The position numbers and the translations under genes are program-made. Below, piece after piece: positions 27,865-37,037 of a DNA stretch of 43,017 nucleotides; the stretch's first letter is position 1; the number at the start of each line of letters is the position of its first letter. The DNA comes from Thermoanaerobaculaceae bacterium (GTDB taxonomy: Bacteria > Acidobacteriota > Thermoanaerobaculia > Thermoanaerobaculales > Thermoanaerobaculaceae). The notes below the pieces were generated by a model, which saw nothing but the letters and a program-made list of their open reading frames with translations, did not search any database and was not told the DNA's origin. The stretch spans positions 1 to 43,017 of the forward strand of contig JALOLB010000003.1 of the NCBI GenBank assembly GCA_025456225.1, written 5' to 3'.

Positions 27865-28746
27865 ATGCCTGTCGGCGAGCTGGCGGCCCTGGCCGCGGCG
27901 ACCCTCTGGGGGTTCACGAGCGTCTTCTTCTTCTCGGTGGCGGCGCACCGCATCGGCGCCCTGCGGGTCAACCTGCTGCGCCTGCCCCTGGGGTGGGCCC
28001 TGCTCGGCCTGACGCTGCTCGTCAAGGGGATGTCCCCGATCACCGATGCCGGGAGCCTGGCCCTGCTGGCGGTGAGCGGGGTGATCGGGCTGGCGATCGG
28101 CGACCTCGCGTACTTCGCGGCGATGCGCCGCATCGGGCCGCGCCTGGCGGTGCTGCTGCAATCCCTGGCGCCGCTGTTCGCGGCCGGGATCGGCGCGGCG
28201 CTGCTCCACGAGATCCCGGGGCCGCTGGCCGGCACCGGGATCGTCCTCACCCTCGGCGGGGTGTTCTGGGTGGTCCTGGAGCGTCGCGACGAGGGCATGC
28301 CGCCCGGCCACCACGCCTGGGGAGTGGTGCTCGCTGTGATCGCCGCCTTCTGCCAGGGGCTCGGGTTGGTGCTCGCCAAGTGGGGGATGGCCGGGGGCTT
28401 GCACCCGCTGGCCGCGTCCTGGCTGCGCATGACCGCCGGTACCGCCGCCATCTGGCTGGGGGCCGTGCTCGCCGGTCGCATCCGCGACCTCGACCTGCGC
28501 GGCAGCCTGCGCCTGGCCTGGCCGCAGGTGGTGGGGGGTGCGGTGATGGGGCCGTTCCTGGGCGCCACCCTGTCGCTGGTGGCGGCCCGCCACACCGAGG
28601 TCGGCGTGGCCGCGACGCTCATGGCCACGACGCCGATCATCGTCATCCCGCTCGTCATGCTCACCGAGCGCTACCGCCCGAGCTGGCGGGCGCTGGCCGG
28701 TACCATCGTCGCCATCGTGGGCATCGCCCTGCTGTTCGCACGCTGA
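27865..28746 (+). CDS. EamA/DMT-family transporter
   Basis: 10-TM duplicated pattern; LAALAAATLWGFTSVFFF...LLHEIPGPLAGTGIVLTLGGVF; ALAGTIVAIVGIALLF. Confidence 0.88.
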   Translation: MPVGELAALAAATLWGFTSVFFFSVAAHRIGALRVNLLRLPLGWALLGLTLLVKGMSPITDAGSLALLAVSGVIGLAIGDLAYFAAMRRIGPRLAVLLQSLAPLFAAGIGAALLHEIPGPLAGTGIVLTLGGVFWVVLERRDEGMPPGHHAWGVVLAVIAAFCQGLGLVLAKWGMAGGLHPLAASWLRMTAGTAAIWLGAVLAGRIRDLDLRGSLRLAWPQVVGGAVMGPFLGATLSLVAARHTEVGVAATLMATTPIIVIPLVMLTERYRPSWRALAGTIVAIVGIALLFAR

Positions 28747-28768
28747 CCGACCCTCCCGCCCAACTCCG

Positions 28769-28987
28769 GTCGAGAGTCAAGAGTCAAGAGTCGAAAGCCG
28801 AGAGTCGAGAGTCGAGAGTTCCCCCACCCCCCCGGGAGAGGTGACCTTGCGGGTCCCCTCCTCGGGGCGGGAAATCGAGGTTCTCCACGTTCAGGTGTCA
28901 TCACGAGTCCAACCTCGCGACCACACAAGGCGGTCGGGCCTTCCTGGTTCAGGGGTGGGGAGGGACTCTCGACTCTTGACTCTCGAC
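28769..28987. repeat. Heptamer island G between convergent genes
   Basis: GTCGAGA GTCAAGA GTCAAGA GTCGAAA GCCGAGA GTCGAGA GTCGAGA (28769-28817) then TTCCCCCACCCC; inverted TCTCGAC TCTTGAC TCTCGAC (28967-28987) preceded by GGGGTGGGGAGGGAC. Confidence 0.94.
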
Positions 28988-29008
28988 TTTGAACCGGGAG
29001 GGTGGGGG

Positions 29009-31798
29009 TTAGGGGAGGTTCTCCACCATCCAGAGGTCGCCGGTGCTCTGGGCGCGCACGAACACGATGCGGTCGCCCTGCGGGGACCAGGCGGGGTAGC
29101 GCACGTACTCGTCCAGGGCGTCGAACCGGGTGAGCTGCCGCATGCCGCTGCCGTCCACGGCCACCGAGTAGAGGTTCCACCTGCCGTCCAGGAGCGCGGC
29201 GATGGCGATGCGGGTGCCGTCCGGGGACCAGGAGTGGGCCCAGTGCTTGCCGGTGCCGCCGGTGAGCTGGCGCGGCTCCCCACCGCCGGCCGGCACCACC
29301 ACGAGGTGGTCATTCTCGCCCCGCCGGCGCTCGGCGGCCAGCCACCGGCCATCGGGGGACCAGCAGGCAAAGCCCACGAGCTCCGGGTCGAAGGTGAGCT
29401 GCCGGGGCGAGGACCCGTCGGTGCCCATGAGCCACAGGTTGACGGCCCCGTCGCGCCCCGCGACGTGATAGACGACCTGCCGCCCGTCGGGCGCCACGCG
29501 CACGCCGTCGGCGCCCGGTGGCAGGGGCGTGAGCCGGCGCTCGCTGCCACCTCCGAGGCCGATGGACCAGAGCGCCAGGGCCCCCCCGCGCTCCGAGACG
29601 AACGCCACGCCGTCGGCTCCGGGCAGTAAGCTGGGGGTGCCGTCGGCGGCCGGATCGACGGTGAGCTGGCGGGGCGATGCGCCCTCGGCATCCGTCACCC
29701 AGATGTCCTGACTCGCGCCCACCTGGCGGTGATCGAAGGCCAGCAGTCCGCCGTCCGCCGAGAAGGCCGGCCGGCTGTGGCGGCCGCTGCCGCTGGTGAG
29801 GGGAGCGGCTGGTCCGCGCGGCTCGGCGCTGGAGGGGTCCAGCGGCTGGGTCCAGAGGTTGGTGGCGGTGCCGAGCGCGGCGTGGACGAGCCTGCGCCCG
29901 TCGCGGGAGACGTCGAGCTGGCGGACGCTTGCCATGGGCAGCGACAGGACCGGCGTCGGCGGGCCCGCCGGACGGAACCCCCGGTCCAGGGGCAGCGACC
30001 ACACCGCGTACCGGTCGCCGGACGCCACGCCCGCAAAGAGCACACGCCGGCCGTCCTGGCTGCAGTGGGGGTCGAAGCCGAAGGCGGGCGTGTCGGTGAG
30101 GAGCCGGAGGTCGCTCCCGTCCACCGCGACCGTCCAGATGGCCGACCGGCGGCGATCCGAGGCCGTGAAGACGAGCCGCCGCCCGTCCGGCGTCCAGGCA
30201 GGCGCCCCGTGCCCGCCTGGCGGTGCCCCCTCCCGCGTCACCTGGCGGGGTTCGCCACCCGCGGCCGGCGCCACCCAGAGCGTCGAGGGTGGGAGCGCCG
30301 GGACGGCGCTTGCCGAGAGCTCGGCCGTGGGTTCGGACTGGAACGCGATCCACCCTCCGTCCGGCGACCAGGCCGGGTGGGAGCCGAAGGCGATCAGGGG
30401 GCGGGGGGTGCCGCCCAGGGAGGGGATCAGCCAGATGCCGCGCCGGCCGTGGGAAGCGTACGCCAGGAAGGCGCCGTCGGGGGACCAGTCGGGCTGGAAG
30501 TTCTGCTCGCCGTCGGCCGTGAGCTGGATGTCGCGGCCGCCGGTGGCCAGTTGCAGCAGGTAGATCTCGAAGCGGCCGCTGCGGTTGGCGGCGAAGGCGA
30601 CGGTGTGACCGTCCGGGGAGAACGCGGGGTCGAGCTCCAGCCCGGACCAGGTGGTGAGCTGCGCGGAGACCGGAGCCGCACCGGCGGGTTCCTGCCTCCA
30701 CCGCCCCACCAGGATCCCGGCAGCCACCAGCGCGACGGCCAGCATCGCACCCAGGCCAAGCCACAGCGCGCGGCGACGCCGCGGCTCCCCGAGGGCCGGG
30801 AGCTGGGCCGTCTGCGGCGGCTCGGCCTCGTCGCCGAGAACCGCGACCTGGCTGCCCGACCGTCCCTCGAGCGCCGCCAGCACCTCGCCCGCGGAGGTGA
30901 AGCGCTCGCCAGGGTCGACCATGAGGCACCGGCGGATCACGGCGTCCCACCGCAGCTCCAGGTCCGGGCGCCGCTCCCTGGCCGAGGGCGGCGGCTCCCG
31001 CAGCCGTCGCAGTAACGTGGCCATGGGTGTGGCTGCCTCGTGGGGACGCTGCCCGGTGACCATCTCGTAGATGACCACGCCGAGGGCGTAGATGTCCGAG
31101 GCCGGGGTGGCCTCCCGTCCCTGGGCCTGCTCGGGGGCCATGTAGTCGGCGGTGCCGACCACCATGTTGACTGCGGTGAGGGGCGGGGAGCCGGAGCCGG
31201 GCCCGGCGACCTGGTAGGCGAGCCCGAAGTCGGTGACCACGACTCTCCCGGGTGCGCCCGTCGGCTCGGGCGGGACCAGGACCACGTTGCCGCTCTTGAA
31301 GTCACGGTGCACCACACCCACCCGGTGGGCGGCAGCGAGGGCGGCGGTCATCTGGCGGATGATGGGGAGCGCCTGCTCCGGTGCCAGCGGCCCGTGCCGC
31401 GCCAGCCGCTCCCCCAGCGTCTCCCCCTCGAGCAGCTCCATCGTCAGGCCAAGCACCGTGTGTGGCCTGCCGGCATGATCGACGTCGTGATGGCGGACCA
31501 GGTCGAAGAGACGGCAGACGTTGCGGTGCGTGACCTGGCGGGCGAGCTGCACCTCGCGCCGGAAGCGCTCGAGCGCCAGGGGGTCGTCCGCCAGGTCCGG
31601 GCGCAGGGTCTTGAGTGCGACCCGGGAGCCCAGCTCCTGGTCGACCACCTCGTACACCTCGCCCATGCCGCCCCGGGCAAGGAGGCCGACGACGCGAAAG
31701 CGCCCGGCCACGACCTGATCTGGCTCCAGGGTTGGTGGGCGCGGGCCGAGGCCGCTGCCGGGAGGTCTGCCGGCGGGCTCCTCAGCCATGGCTGACAC
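29009..31798 (-). CDS. Serine/threonine protein kinase with TM segment and C-terminal TolB/WD40-like beta-propeller
   Basis: GLLARGGMGEVYEVVDQELGSRVALKTL; VVHRDFKSGNVVL; VTDFGLAYQ; ATPASDIYALGVVIYEMVTGQRP; repeated PAWSPDGGWIAF-type propeller blades. Confidence 0.95.
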   Translation of the reverse strand: MSAMAEEPAGRPPGSGLGPRPPTLEPDQVVAGRFRVVGLLARGGMGEVYEVVDQELGSRVALKTLRPDLADDPLALERFRREVQLARQVTHRNVCRLFDLVRHHDVDHAGRPHTVLGLTMELLEGETLGERLARHGPLAPEQALPIIRQMTAALAAAHRVGVVHRDFKSGNVVLVPPEPTGAPGRVVVTDFGLAYQVAGPGSGSPPLTAVNMVVGTADYMAPEQAQGREATPASDIYALGVVIYEMVTGQRPHEAATPMATLLRRLREPPPSARERRPDLELRWDAVIRRCLMVDPGERFTSAGEVLAALEGRSGSQVAVLGDEAEPPQTAQLPALGEPRRRRALWLGLGAMLAVALVAAGILVGRWRQEPAGAAPVSAQLTTWSGLELDPAFSPDGHTVAFAANRSGRFEIYLLQLATGGRDIQLTADGEQNFQPDWSPDGAFLAYASHGRRGIWLIPSLGGTPRPLIAFGSHPAWSPDGGWIAFQSEPTAELSASAVPALPPSTLWVAPAAGGEPRQVTREGAPPGGHGAPAWTPDGRRLVFTASDRRRSAIWTVAVDGSDLRLLTDTPAFGFDPHCSQDGRRVLFAGVASGDRYAVWSLPLDRGFRPAGPPTPVLSLPMASVRQLDVSRDGRRLVHAALGTATNLWTQPLDPSSAEPRGPAAPLTSGSGRHSRPAFSADGGLLAFDHRQVGASQDIWVTDAEGASPRQLTVDPAADGTPSLLPGADGVAFVSERGGALALWSIGLGGGSERRLTPLPPGADGVRVAPDGRQVVYHVAGRDGAVNLWLMGTDGSSPRQLTFDPELVGFACWSPDGRWLAAERRRGENDHLVVVPAGGGEPRQLTGGTGKHWAHSWSPDGTRIAIAALLDGRWNLYSVAVDGSGMRQLTRFDALDEYVRYPAWSPQGDRIVFVRAQSTGDLWMVENLP

Positions 31799-31824
31799 CT
31801 GGCTTCGGGTCCAAGCTCATGCCC

Positions 31825-32037
31825 TCAGCGGTCCTCCTCCGGGCAGGACCACCGCGACAGCGGCTCGGCCCCGGGATCGCCGGTGCCTCCCGCCAGCACC
31901 AGCACGCGCTCCGCCCCCCAACCCTCGACCAGGAAGCGGTGCGCTGCCGGGCCGAGGCAGGCGAAGAGCTCCTCACCCGGCACCCAGCCCATCGGGCTTC
32001 CGCACATGGGACACGGCGGCTCGTGACGCGTGGTCAT
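31825..32037 (-). CDS. Small (70 aa) zinc-ribbon-like protein
   Basis: MTTRHEPPCPMCGSPMGWVPGEELFACLGPAAHRFL; upstream of the kinase on the same strand. Confidence 0.5.
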   Translation of the reverse strand: MTTRHEPPCPMCGSPMGWVPGEELFACLGPAAHRFLVEGWGAERVLVLAGGTGDPGAEPLSRWSCPEEDR

Positions 32038-32253
32038 CGCTCACCTCCCATCCCGCTCGGGGGACCCAGGGTCGTGCTTCCGGTTGATCCTCACCTTCCA
32101 GTCTAGCGGAGATGTCTCGGGGGGGTCGTGGACGGTCCGCGCCTCCCCGGGTGCCGCCGTCCGATACACCGAGGCGCACCGACCGCAAGAAAGCAGGCAG
32201 TCCCGAGCAGAAACGGCATTGAAAGGCGCGCGGGGTGGACCTACACTGGGAGC

Positions 32254-32562
32254 ATGAGGCGGGGTCTGCCCCTTCTCGTGCTCCTGGCCCTGGTGCTGCC
32301 TCTCGCCGGCTGCAGCGACCACTTCTGGGACGAGGAGTGCGACATCGTCGTCATCAACGGCTCCTCGTGCCGGCTGCGCATCCTGATCGACGGCTGGGAG
32401 GCCTTCACCATCAAGGTCGACGACACCCGCACCGTCGACGACGTGGGTGTGGGCCGCCACACCCTGGAGGCCATGGACCAGGATGACCGGCTCGTGGAGC
32501 GCCGGAGCATCGATCTCGACCATGGCGAGGACTTCTACTGGCACATCGAGAGCTGCCACTGA
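32254..32562 (+). CDS. Small lipoprotein of unknown function
   Basis: MRRGLPLLVLLALVLPLAGC lipobox; 102 aa; TACACT immediately upstream. Confidence 0.68.
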   Translation: MRRGLPLLVLLALVLPLAGCSDHFWDEECDIVVINGSSCRLRILIDGWEAFTIKVDDTRTVDDVGVGRHTLEAMDQDDRLVERRSIDLDHGEDFYWHIESCH

Positions 32563-32749
32563 GGCGTTCCGAAGCCAGAGGCTCCACCCTCCACCCCAGG
32601 TCCGGACACGAGCTCCCGGTCATCCTGTTTCCGCATAAGCCGACCGAACGTTCGCTTTTTGCGTAGGGCTGCGCTATCGTTGTCGCCAGCGCCGGGCCAA
32701 GGCTCCCTGGAGTCACGCCAGCAGCAGGCCTGGGCGAGGAGAGGTGACC

Positions 32750-33625
32750 ATGATCCGCAAGGCCGAGCTGGGACGCCCAACCCACACCGAGGTGATCGCC
32801 GAGCCCACGCCGGTGGGGCTGATCTGCCTGGCCATCGGCTGCGCCGCCCTCACCCCCATCGCCTTCGGCGCCAGCCTCACGCCTGCCGGGTTGAAGACCG
32901 CGGCCATCTACTGCCTGCTCTTCGGCGCCGGCGGCCAGCTCGTGGCCGGGCTCGGCAACCTCGTCAACCGCAACCTCTACGGCGGCACCCTGTTCACCGC
33001 CTTTGCGTTCAACTGGGTGCTCAACTGGTGGGCGCTCGACGGGCTGAGCCGCGGGGTGGTGCCCGACGCCGGCGTCATCTTCGCCGTGGACGTCTGCTTT
33101 CTCGTCATCTTCCTGGTCTTCAGCTACGGCTTCGGCTTCTACTCGAAGCTCCTGTTCGCGTTCCTGGTCGACATCGACCTCCTGTACGCGGCCAAGGTCG
33201 CGAAGCACCTCACCGGTGCCCGGTCGCTCGACCCCGTCGTCGCGGTGTGCACCGTGGCGCTGGCCGTGATCTCGCTGTGGATTGCCTTCGCGCTGCTCAT
33301 CAACCCGACCGCCGGGCGGCGCGTGTTCGCCTTCCCGGGCCCCCTCTTCCGCGCCCGGGCACATCCGGGGTTCGACGCCTCCCTGCGGATCGCGGTGTGC
33401 CGCGTTCTCCACGCCCACTGGCAGCAGCAGGCGTTCGTCCCGATGCCTCTCGGCGAGCTGGAGAAGGCGGTGGCCGACGTGAGCCAGGGGCGCAGCCTCG
33501 TACCTGACCTCGCCTACCTCGGGGAGCTTGGCGGTCTCCTCCAGACGGAGAGCGGCGTGCGCCTTACCGCCGCCGGCCTCGACTTCTACGAGCAGACCGT
33601 GCTCGGCAAGACCCAGTTCGCCTGA
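32750..33625 (+). CDS. GPR1/FUN34/YaaH (acetate-transporter-like) membrane protein with C-terminal soluble extension
   Basis: PTPVGLICLAIGCAALTPIAFGA...AIYCLLFGAGGQLVAGLGNLVNRNLYGGTLFTAFAFNWVLNWW; soluble region after the last TM; GGAGAGG RBS. Confidence 0.7.
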   Translation: MIRKAELGRPTHTEVIAEPTPVGLICLAIGCAALTPIAFGASLTPAGLKTAAIYCLLFGAGGQLVAGLGNLVNRNLYGGTLFTAFAFNWVLNWWALDGLSRGVVPDAGVIFAVDVCFLVIFLVFSYGFGFYSKLLFAFLVDIDLLYAAKVAKHLTGARSLDPVVAVCTVALAVISLWIAFALLINPTAGRRVFAFPGPLFRARAHPGFDASLRIAVCRVLHAHWQQQAFVPMPLGELEKAVADVSQGRSLVPDLAYLGELGGLLQTESGVRLTAAGLDFYEQTVLGKTQFA

Positions 33626-33643
33626 CCCTCCAGCCTGCGTCGC

Positions 33644-34504
33644 TCACCGGGGCAGGTCGCGAGTGGGGAGACCAGATCGGCAGGGTGCTCCACGTGCACG
33701 CTGCTGGCGGCGGACCTCGTAGAGGAGGACGGCGGCGGCGCTGGCGACGTTGAGGGAGTCGACGCCGGAGGGCATCGGGATGGTGGCCGCAAGGTCACAG
33801 ACGGCCTCGACCTCCGGCCGCAGGCCGTACCCCTCGTGGCCGAGGACGACACAGCAGTCGCGGTCGAGCTCGCACTCCCAGGTTGCCCGACCGGTGAGCG
33901 TCGCCGCGACGACCGTGAAGCCTCGCTCGCGCAGGGTGCCGAGGGTGGCCGCGAGGCTGCCCACCCGCGGCAGCGCCAGGCGGAAGACCGTCCCCATGGA
34001 GTTGCGCACGGCGCGGCGCAGCCACGGGCTGGCGCCGGTCTCCCCGGCCAGCACGGCGGCGGCCTCGAACGAGGCGGCGGTGCGCAGGATGCCCCCGACG
34101 TTCTCGGGGTTGGTGACGCCGTCCAGCGCCACCACCAGGCGGGGACGCGGCGCCCGGGCCAGGGCGTCGTCGAGGGTGGGACGGGGCAGGATGCGCCCCA
34201 CCGCCATCACCCCCTGGTGGAGCCGGAACCCCACCAGCTCGGCGAGCACGCGCTCGGGTGCCACGAAGGCGGCGATCGTCTCGGCCCTGGCGGTCAGCTC
34301 GGGGCGCAGCGCCTCGAGCCATGCCGGTGTCAGCAGCAGCGACGCGACCGGGAGCGTGCTTTCGAGCAGGCGCCGCACCACGTGCCCACCCTCGGCCACG
34401 AAGATGCCCAGCCGCTCGTGCTCCGCCGGCCGGCGCATCGTCCGGTAGGGCGCGAGGGCGGGAGCATCCAGGTCCGAGACCGGCTCGACGTGCAGCAGGC
34501 TCAC
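33644..34504 (-). CDS. SpoU/TrmH-family RNA 2'-O-methyltransferase
   Basis: LDGVTNPENVGGILRTAASFEAAAVL; AVRNSMGTVFRLAL; VLGHEGYGL; IPMPSGVDSLNVASAAAVLLYE. Confidence 0.93.
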   Translation of the reverse strand: MSLLHVEPVSDLDAPALAPYRTMRRPAEHERLGIFVAEGGHVVRRLLESTLPVASLLLTPAWLEALRPELTARAETIAAFVAPERVLAELVGFRLHQGVMAVGRILPRPTLDDALARAPRPRLVVALDGVTNPENVGGILRTAASFEAAAVLAGETGASPWLRRAVRNSMGTVFRLALPRVGSLAATLGTLRERGFTVVAATLTGRATWECELDRDCCVVLGHEGYGLRPEVEAVCDLAATIPMPSGVDSLNVASAAAVLLYEVRRQQRARGAPCRSGLPTRDLPR

Positions 34505-34514
34505 CGGCTGTCGC

Positions 34515-35231
34515 TCAGAAGCTCCACACCAGCGACGCGGTGGTGGTCGTGTCGGTGCTGGTGTAGCCAATCGGTGGCACGTTGTCGTAGCGCAGGATGT
34601 AGGCGAGCTTGAGGGCGAAACGCCTGGAGAGCACTGCCTGCGCCGCGGTCTCCGAGGACAGTCGCCAGTCGTCTGTCTCGTCGAAGCTCGGGTAGAACAT
34701 CAGGCGCTCGGTGATCTTGGCGCCCTCGCTGAGGACATACGCGTAGGTGACGCCGGCCAGTGCGCCGGCGTAGTCCCGGTTCTCCGCGTCGGTCAGCTCC
34801 TCCCTGGTGTACGTGGCGCCGATGTCGAAGGAGAGCACGTGCTCGGGACCGGTCAACGCCTTGAAGGTGGCCCCCGCCTCGGCGACGGCTCGCAGGTCGA
34901 GGCCGGCGAAGTCATCCTGCTCGACCGTGACCCCGCCGAACACGTCCCAGCTTCCACTCAGGGCCATCTGGACTCTGGCCCGGCCGAAGGCGCGGTCGGC
35001 GGTCTTGACGCCGTCCTGCTCGGCGCGGAACGCCAGGGCGCTGATCTCCAGCCCCCACGGCTCCGGCTTGCGCTTGACGGTCGCCTCGATCCCCAGGGAG
35101 CCGGTGTCGGAGTTGCCGCTCGTGGCGATGTACGACAGCCCGAGCGACCCGCTCCACGGCCCGGTCGGCTCCTCGGCGCTTGCGGTGACGGCCACAAGCA
35201 ACGCCACCATCATCCATCTCGTCGTTCGCAT
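34515..35231 (-). CDS. DUF481-type outer-membrane beta-barrel protein
   Basis: Signal peptide plus WSGSLGLSYIATSGNSDTGSLGIEATVKRKPEPW; alternating beta strands; terminal aromatic SLVWSF. Confidence 0.85.
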   Translation of the reverse strand: MRTTRWMMVALLVAVTASAEEPTGPWSGSLGLSYIATSGNSDTGSLGIEATVKRKPEPWGLEISALAFRAEQDGVKTADRAFGRARVQMALSGSWDVFGGVTVEQDDFAGLDLRAVAEAGATFKALTGPEHVLSFDIGATYTREELTDAENRDYAGALAGVTYAYVLSEGAKITERLMFYPSFDETDDWRLSSETAAQAVLSRRFALKLAYILRYDNVPPIGYTSTDTTTTASLVWSF

Positions 35232-35384
35232 CGCTCCTCCTCCTATCGTGGTAGGGAACATTGTACTGGAGCTTCCATCGGAGCGGCTGCCGTGCCACGG
35301 CCAGCCCCGGGCCGACCGCTTCCATCCGGGCGGCCGGAGGCTCTTGCTATGCTTCGCCGCGCGGCCGTCGCCGCCGGGGGAGAC

Positions 35385-36266
35385 GTGAGTAAGGTCCGAA
35401 CATGCGAGAGACCGGCCAGCCGTCTGGCTCTGAGGAGCACTGTCCCCGCAGTGGCCTTGCTCGCTGCAGGCGCTGTCGCCCTCGCCGGCTCGGCCCGGGT
35501 GGTGCCGGAGGGCCCGCTCGCCCAGGCCCAGCAGCGTTACGCGCGGGTCGCGGCCGCCCGGGCCCACCAGGGTGCGGCGCTGGACCGGCTGTTCGAGAAG
35601 GCCGGCGTGCCGTACCCCGCACCCCTCGTCGTCCGGGGGTTCAAGGAAGAGGGCGTGCTCGAGCTGTGGGCTGCCCCGACGCCAGGGGGACCGTACCAGA
35701 AGATCGTGGCGTGGCCGTTCACCGGGTACAGCGGCGACCTCGGGCCGAAGCGACGGCGGGGCGACCGCCAGATTCCCGAGGGGTTCTACCGGCTCGATGG
35801 CCTCAACGGCGCCAGCCGCTACCACCTGTCGCTCCATGTCGACTACCCCAACCAGGCGGACCGCTACTTCGCCCACCGCCGCCACCCCGGCAACAACATC
35901 TTCATCCACGGCAACGAGCTGACCAACGGCTGCATCCCCATCGGCGACCGTGCCGTCGAGCAGCTCTACATCGCCGTGCTCGACAGCCGCAACGCCGGGT
36001 ACGAGGTGCCGGCGCATCTCTTCCCGTGCCGCTTCGACACCCCGGCGTGCGCCCGCCGCCTGCGCGCCGACACGCGGCACAACCCGAAGCTGGCGGCGTT
36101 CTGGGCAAACCTGGAGGAGGGGTTCCGGTGGTTCACGGGGACGGCCACCCTTCCGGTGGTGACGGTGGACGTGGCCGGCCGCTACAGCTTCGCGGCGCCG
36201 GACACCACCTCCGCCGAGGTTTTGCCGTCAAACCCGTCCTCGGGGCCCGCCGGCCAGGCGCCCTGA
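35385..36266 (+). CDS. L,D-transpeptidase (YkuD superfamily, YafK-like)
   Basis: RQIPEGFYRLDGLNGASRYHLSLHVDYPN...NNIFIHGNELTNGCIPIGDRAVEQLY (H...GC motif); GTG start with GGGGGAGA RBS. Confidence 0.83.
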   Translation: MSKVRTCERPASRLALRSTVPAVALLAAGAVALAGSARVVPEGPLAQAQQRYARVAAARAHQGAALDRLFEKAGVPYPAPLVVRGFKEEGVLELWAAPTPGGPYQKIVAWPFTGYSGDLGPKRRRGDRQIPEGFYRLDGLNGASRYHLSLHVDYPNQADRYFAHRRHPGNNIFIHGNELTNGCIPIGDRAVEQLYIAVLDSRNAGYEVPAHLFPCRFDTPACARRLRADTRHNPKLAAFWANLEEGFRWFTGTATLPVVTVDVAGRYSFAAPDTTSAEVLPSNPSSGPAGQAP

Positions 36267-36267
36267 G

Positions 36268-37017
36268 GTGCGGTACCCCGTCGGCACCACCTGGTGCACC
36301 CTCCTGCGGCGCTACAAGCGTTTCCTCGCCGACGTCGAGCTGCCGGGCGGCGAGGTCGTGACGGTCCACGTCCCCAACCCCGGGGCCATGCGCGGCTGTG
36401 CCGCTGCCGGGAGCCCGTGCCTGGTGTCGCCGGCCCCGGGCACACACCGCACGCTTGGCTGGACGCTCGAGGTGGTGGTGGAGGGCGGCATTCCGGTCGG
36501 CGTCAACACGGGCCGGGCGAACGCCCTGGTCGCCGAGGCGCTCCACTCGGGGGTGCTGGCGCTGCCGGGTCTTGCCACCGGATGGCGGGTGCACCGGGAG
36601 GTGCGGCTGGGGACCCACTCGCGGGCCGACTTCCGACTGGACGACGGGGGCGCTCCGTTCTGGGTGGAGGTCAAGAGCGTGAGCTGGGCGGTGGACGGCG
36701 TGGGGTGCTTTCCCGATGCCGTGACCGCGCGCGGGACGCGCCACATGGCCGAGCTGGCGGCCCGGGTGCGCCTGGGGGAGCGCGCCGCAGTCGTGTTCCT
36801 CGTGCAGCGGGGCGATGCCAGGGCGGTGCGCGCCGCGGCCGAGATTGACCCGGCGTACGCCGGCGCTCTGGCCGAGGCACGGGCCGCGGGGGTCCATGCG
36901 CTCGCCGTGCAGGTCGCCATCGCGCCTCACGCCATCGCGCCCTGGCGGATGCTGCCGGTCCAGGTCCAGCTCCACCCCCATGCTGGCGCGGGCCGGGGCT
37001 CTTTGCCTGTCGCCTGA
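36268..37017 (+). CDS. sfsA: SfsA family DNA-binding protein/putative nuclease
   Basis: RRYKRFLADVELPGGEVVTVHVPNPGAMRGCAAAGSPCLVS; VNTGRANALVAEAL; FWVEVKSVSW...FPDAVTARGTRHMAEL. Confidence 0.94.
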   Translation: MRYPVGTTWCTLLRRYKRFLADVELPGGEVVTVHVPNPGAMRGCAAAGSPCLVSPAPGTHRTLGWTLEVVVEGGIPVGVNTGRANALVAEALHSGVLALPGLATGWRVHREVRLGTHSRADFRLDDGGAPFWVEVKSVSWAVDGVGCFPDAVTARGTRHMAELAARVRLGERAAVVFLVQRGDARAVRAAAEIDPAYAGALAEARAAGVHALAVQVAIAPHAIAPWRMLPVQVQLHPHAGAGRGSLPVA

Positions 37018-37037
37018 CAGGCGTGTACTCTCGTTGC

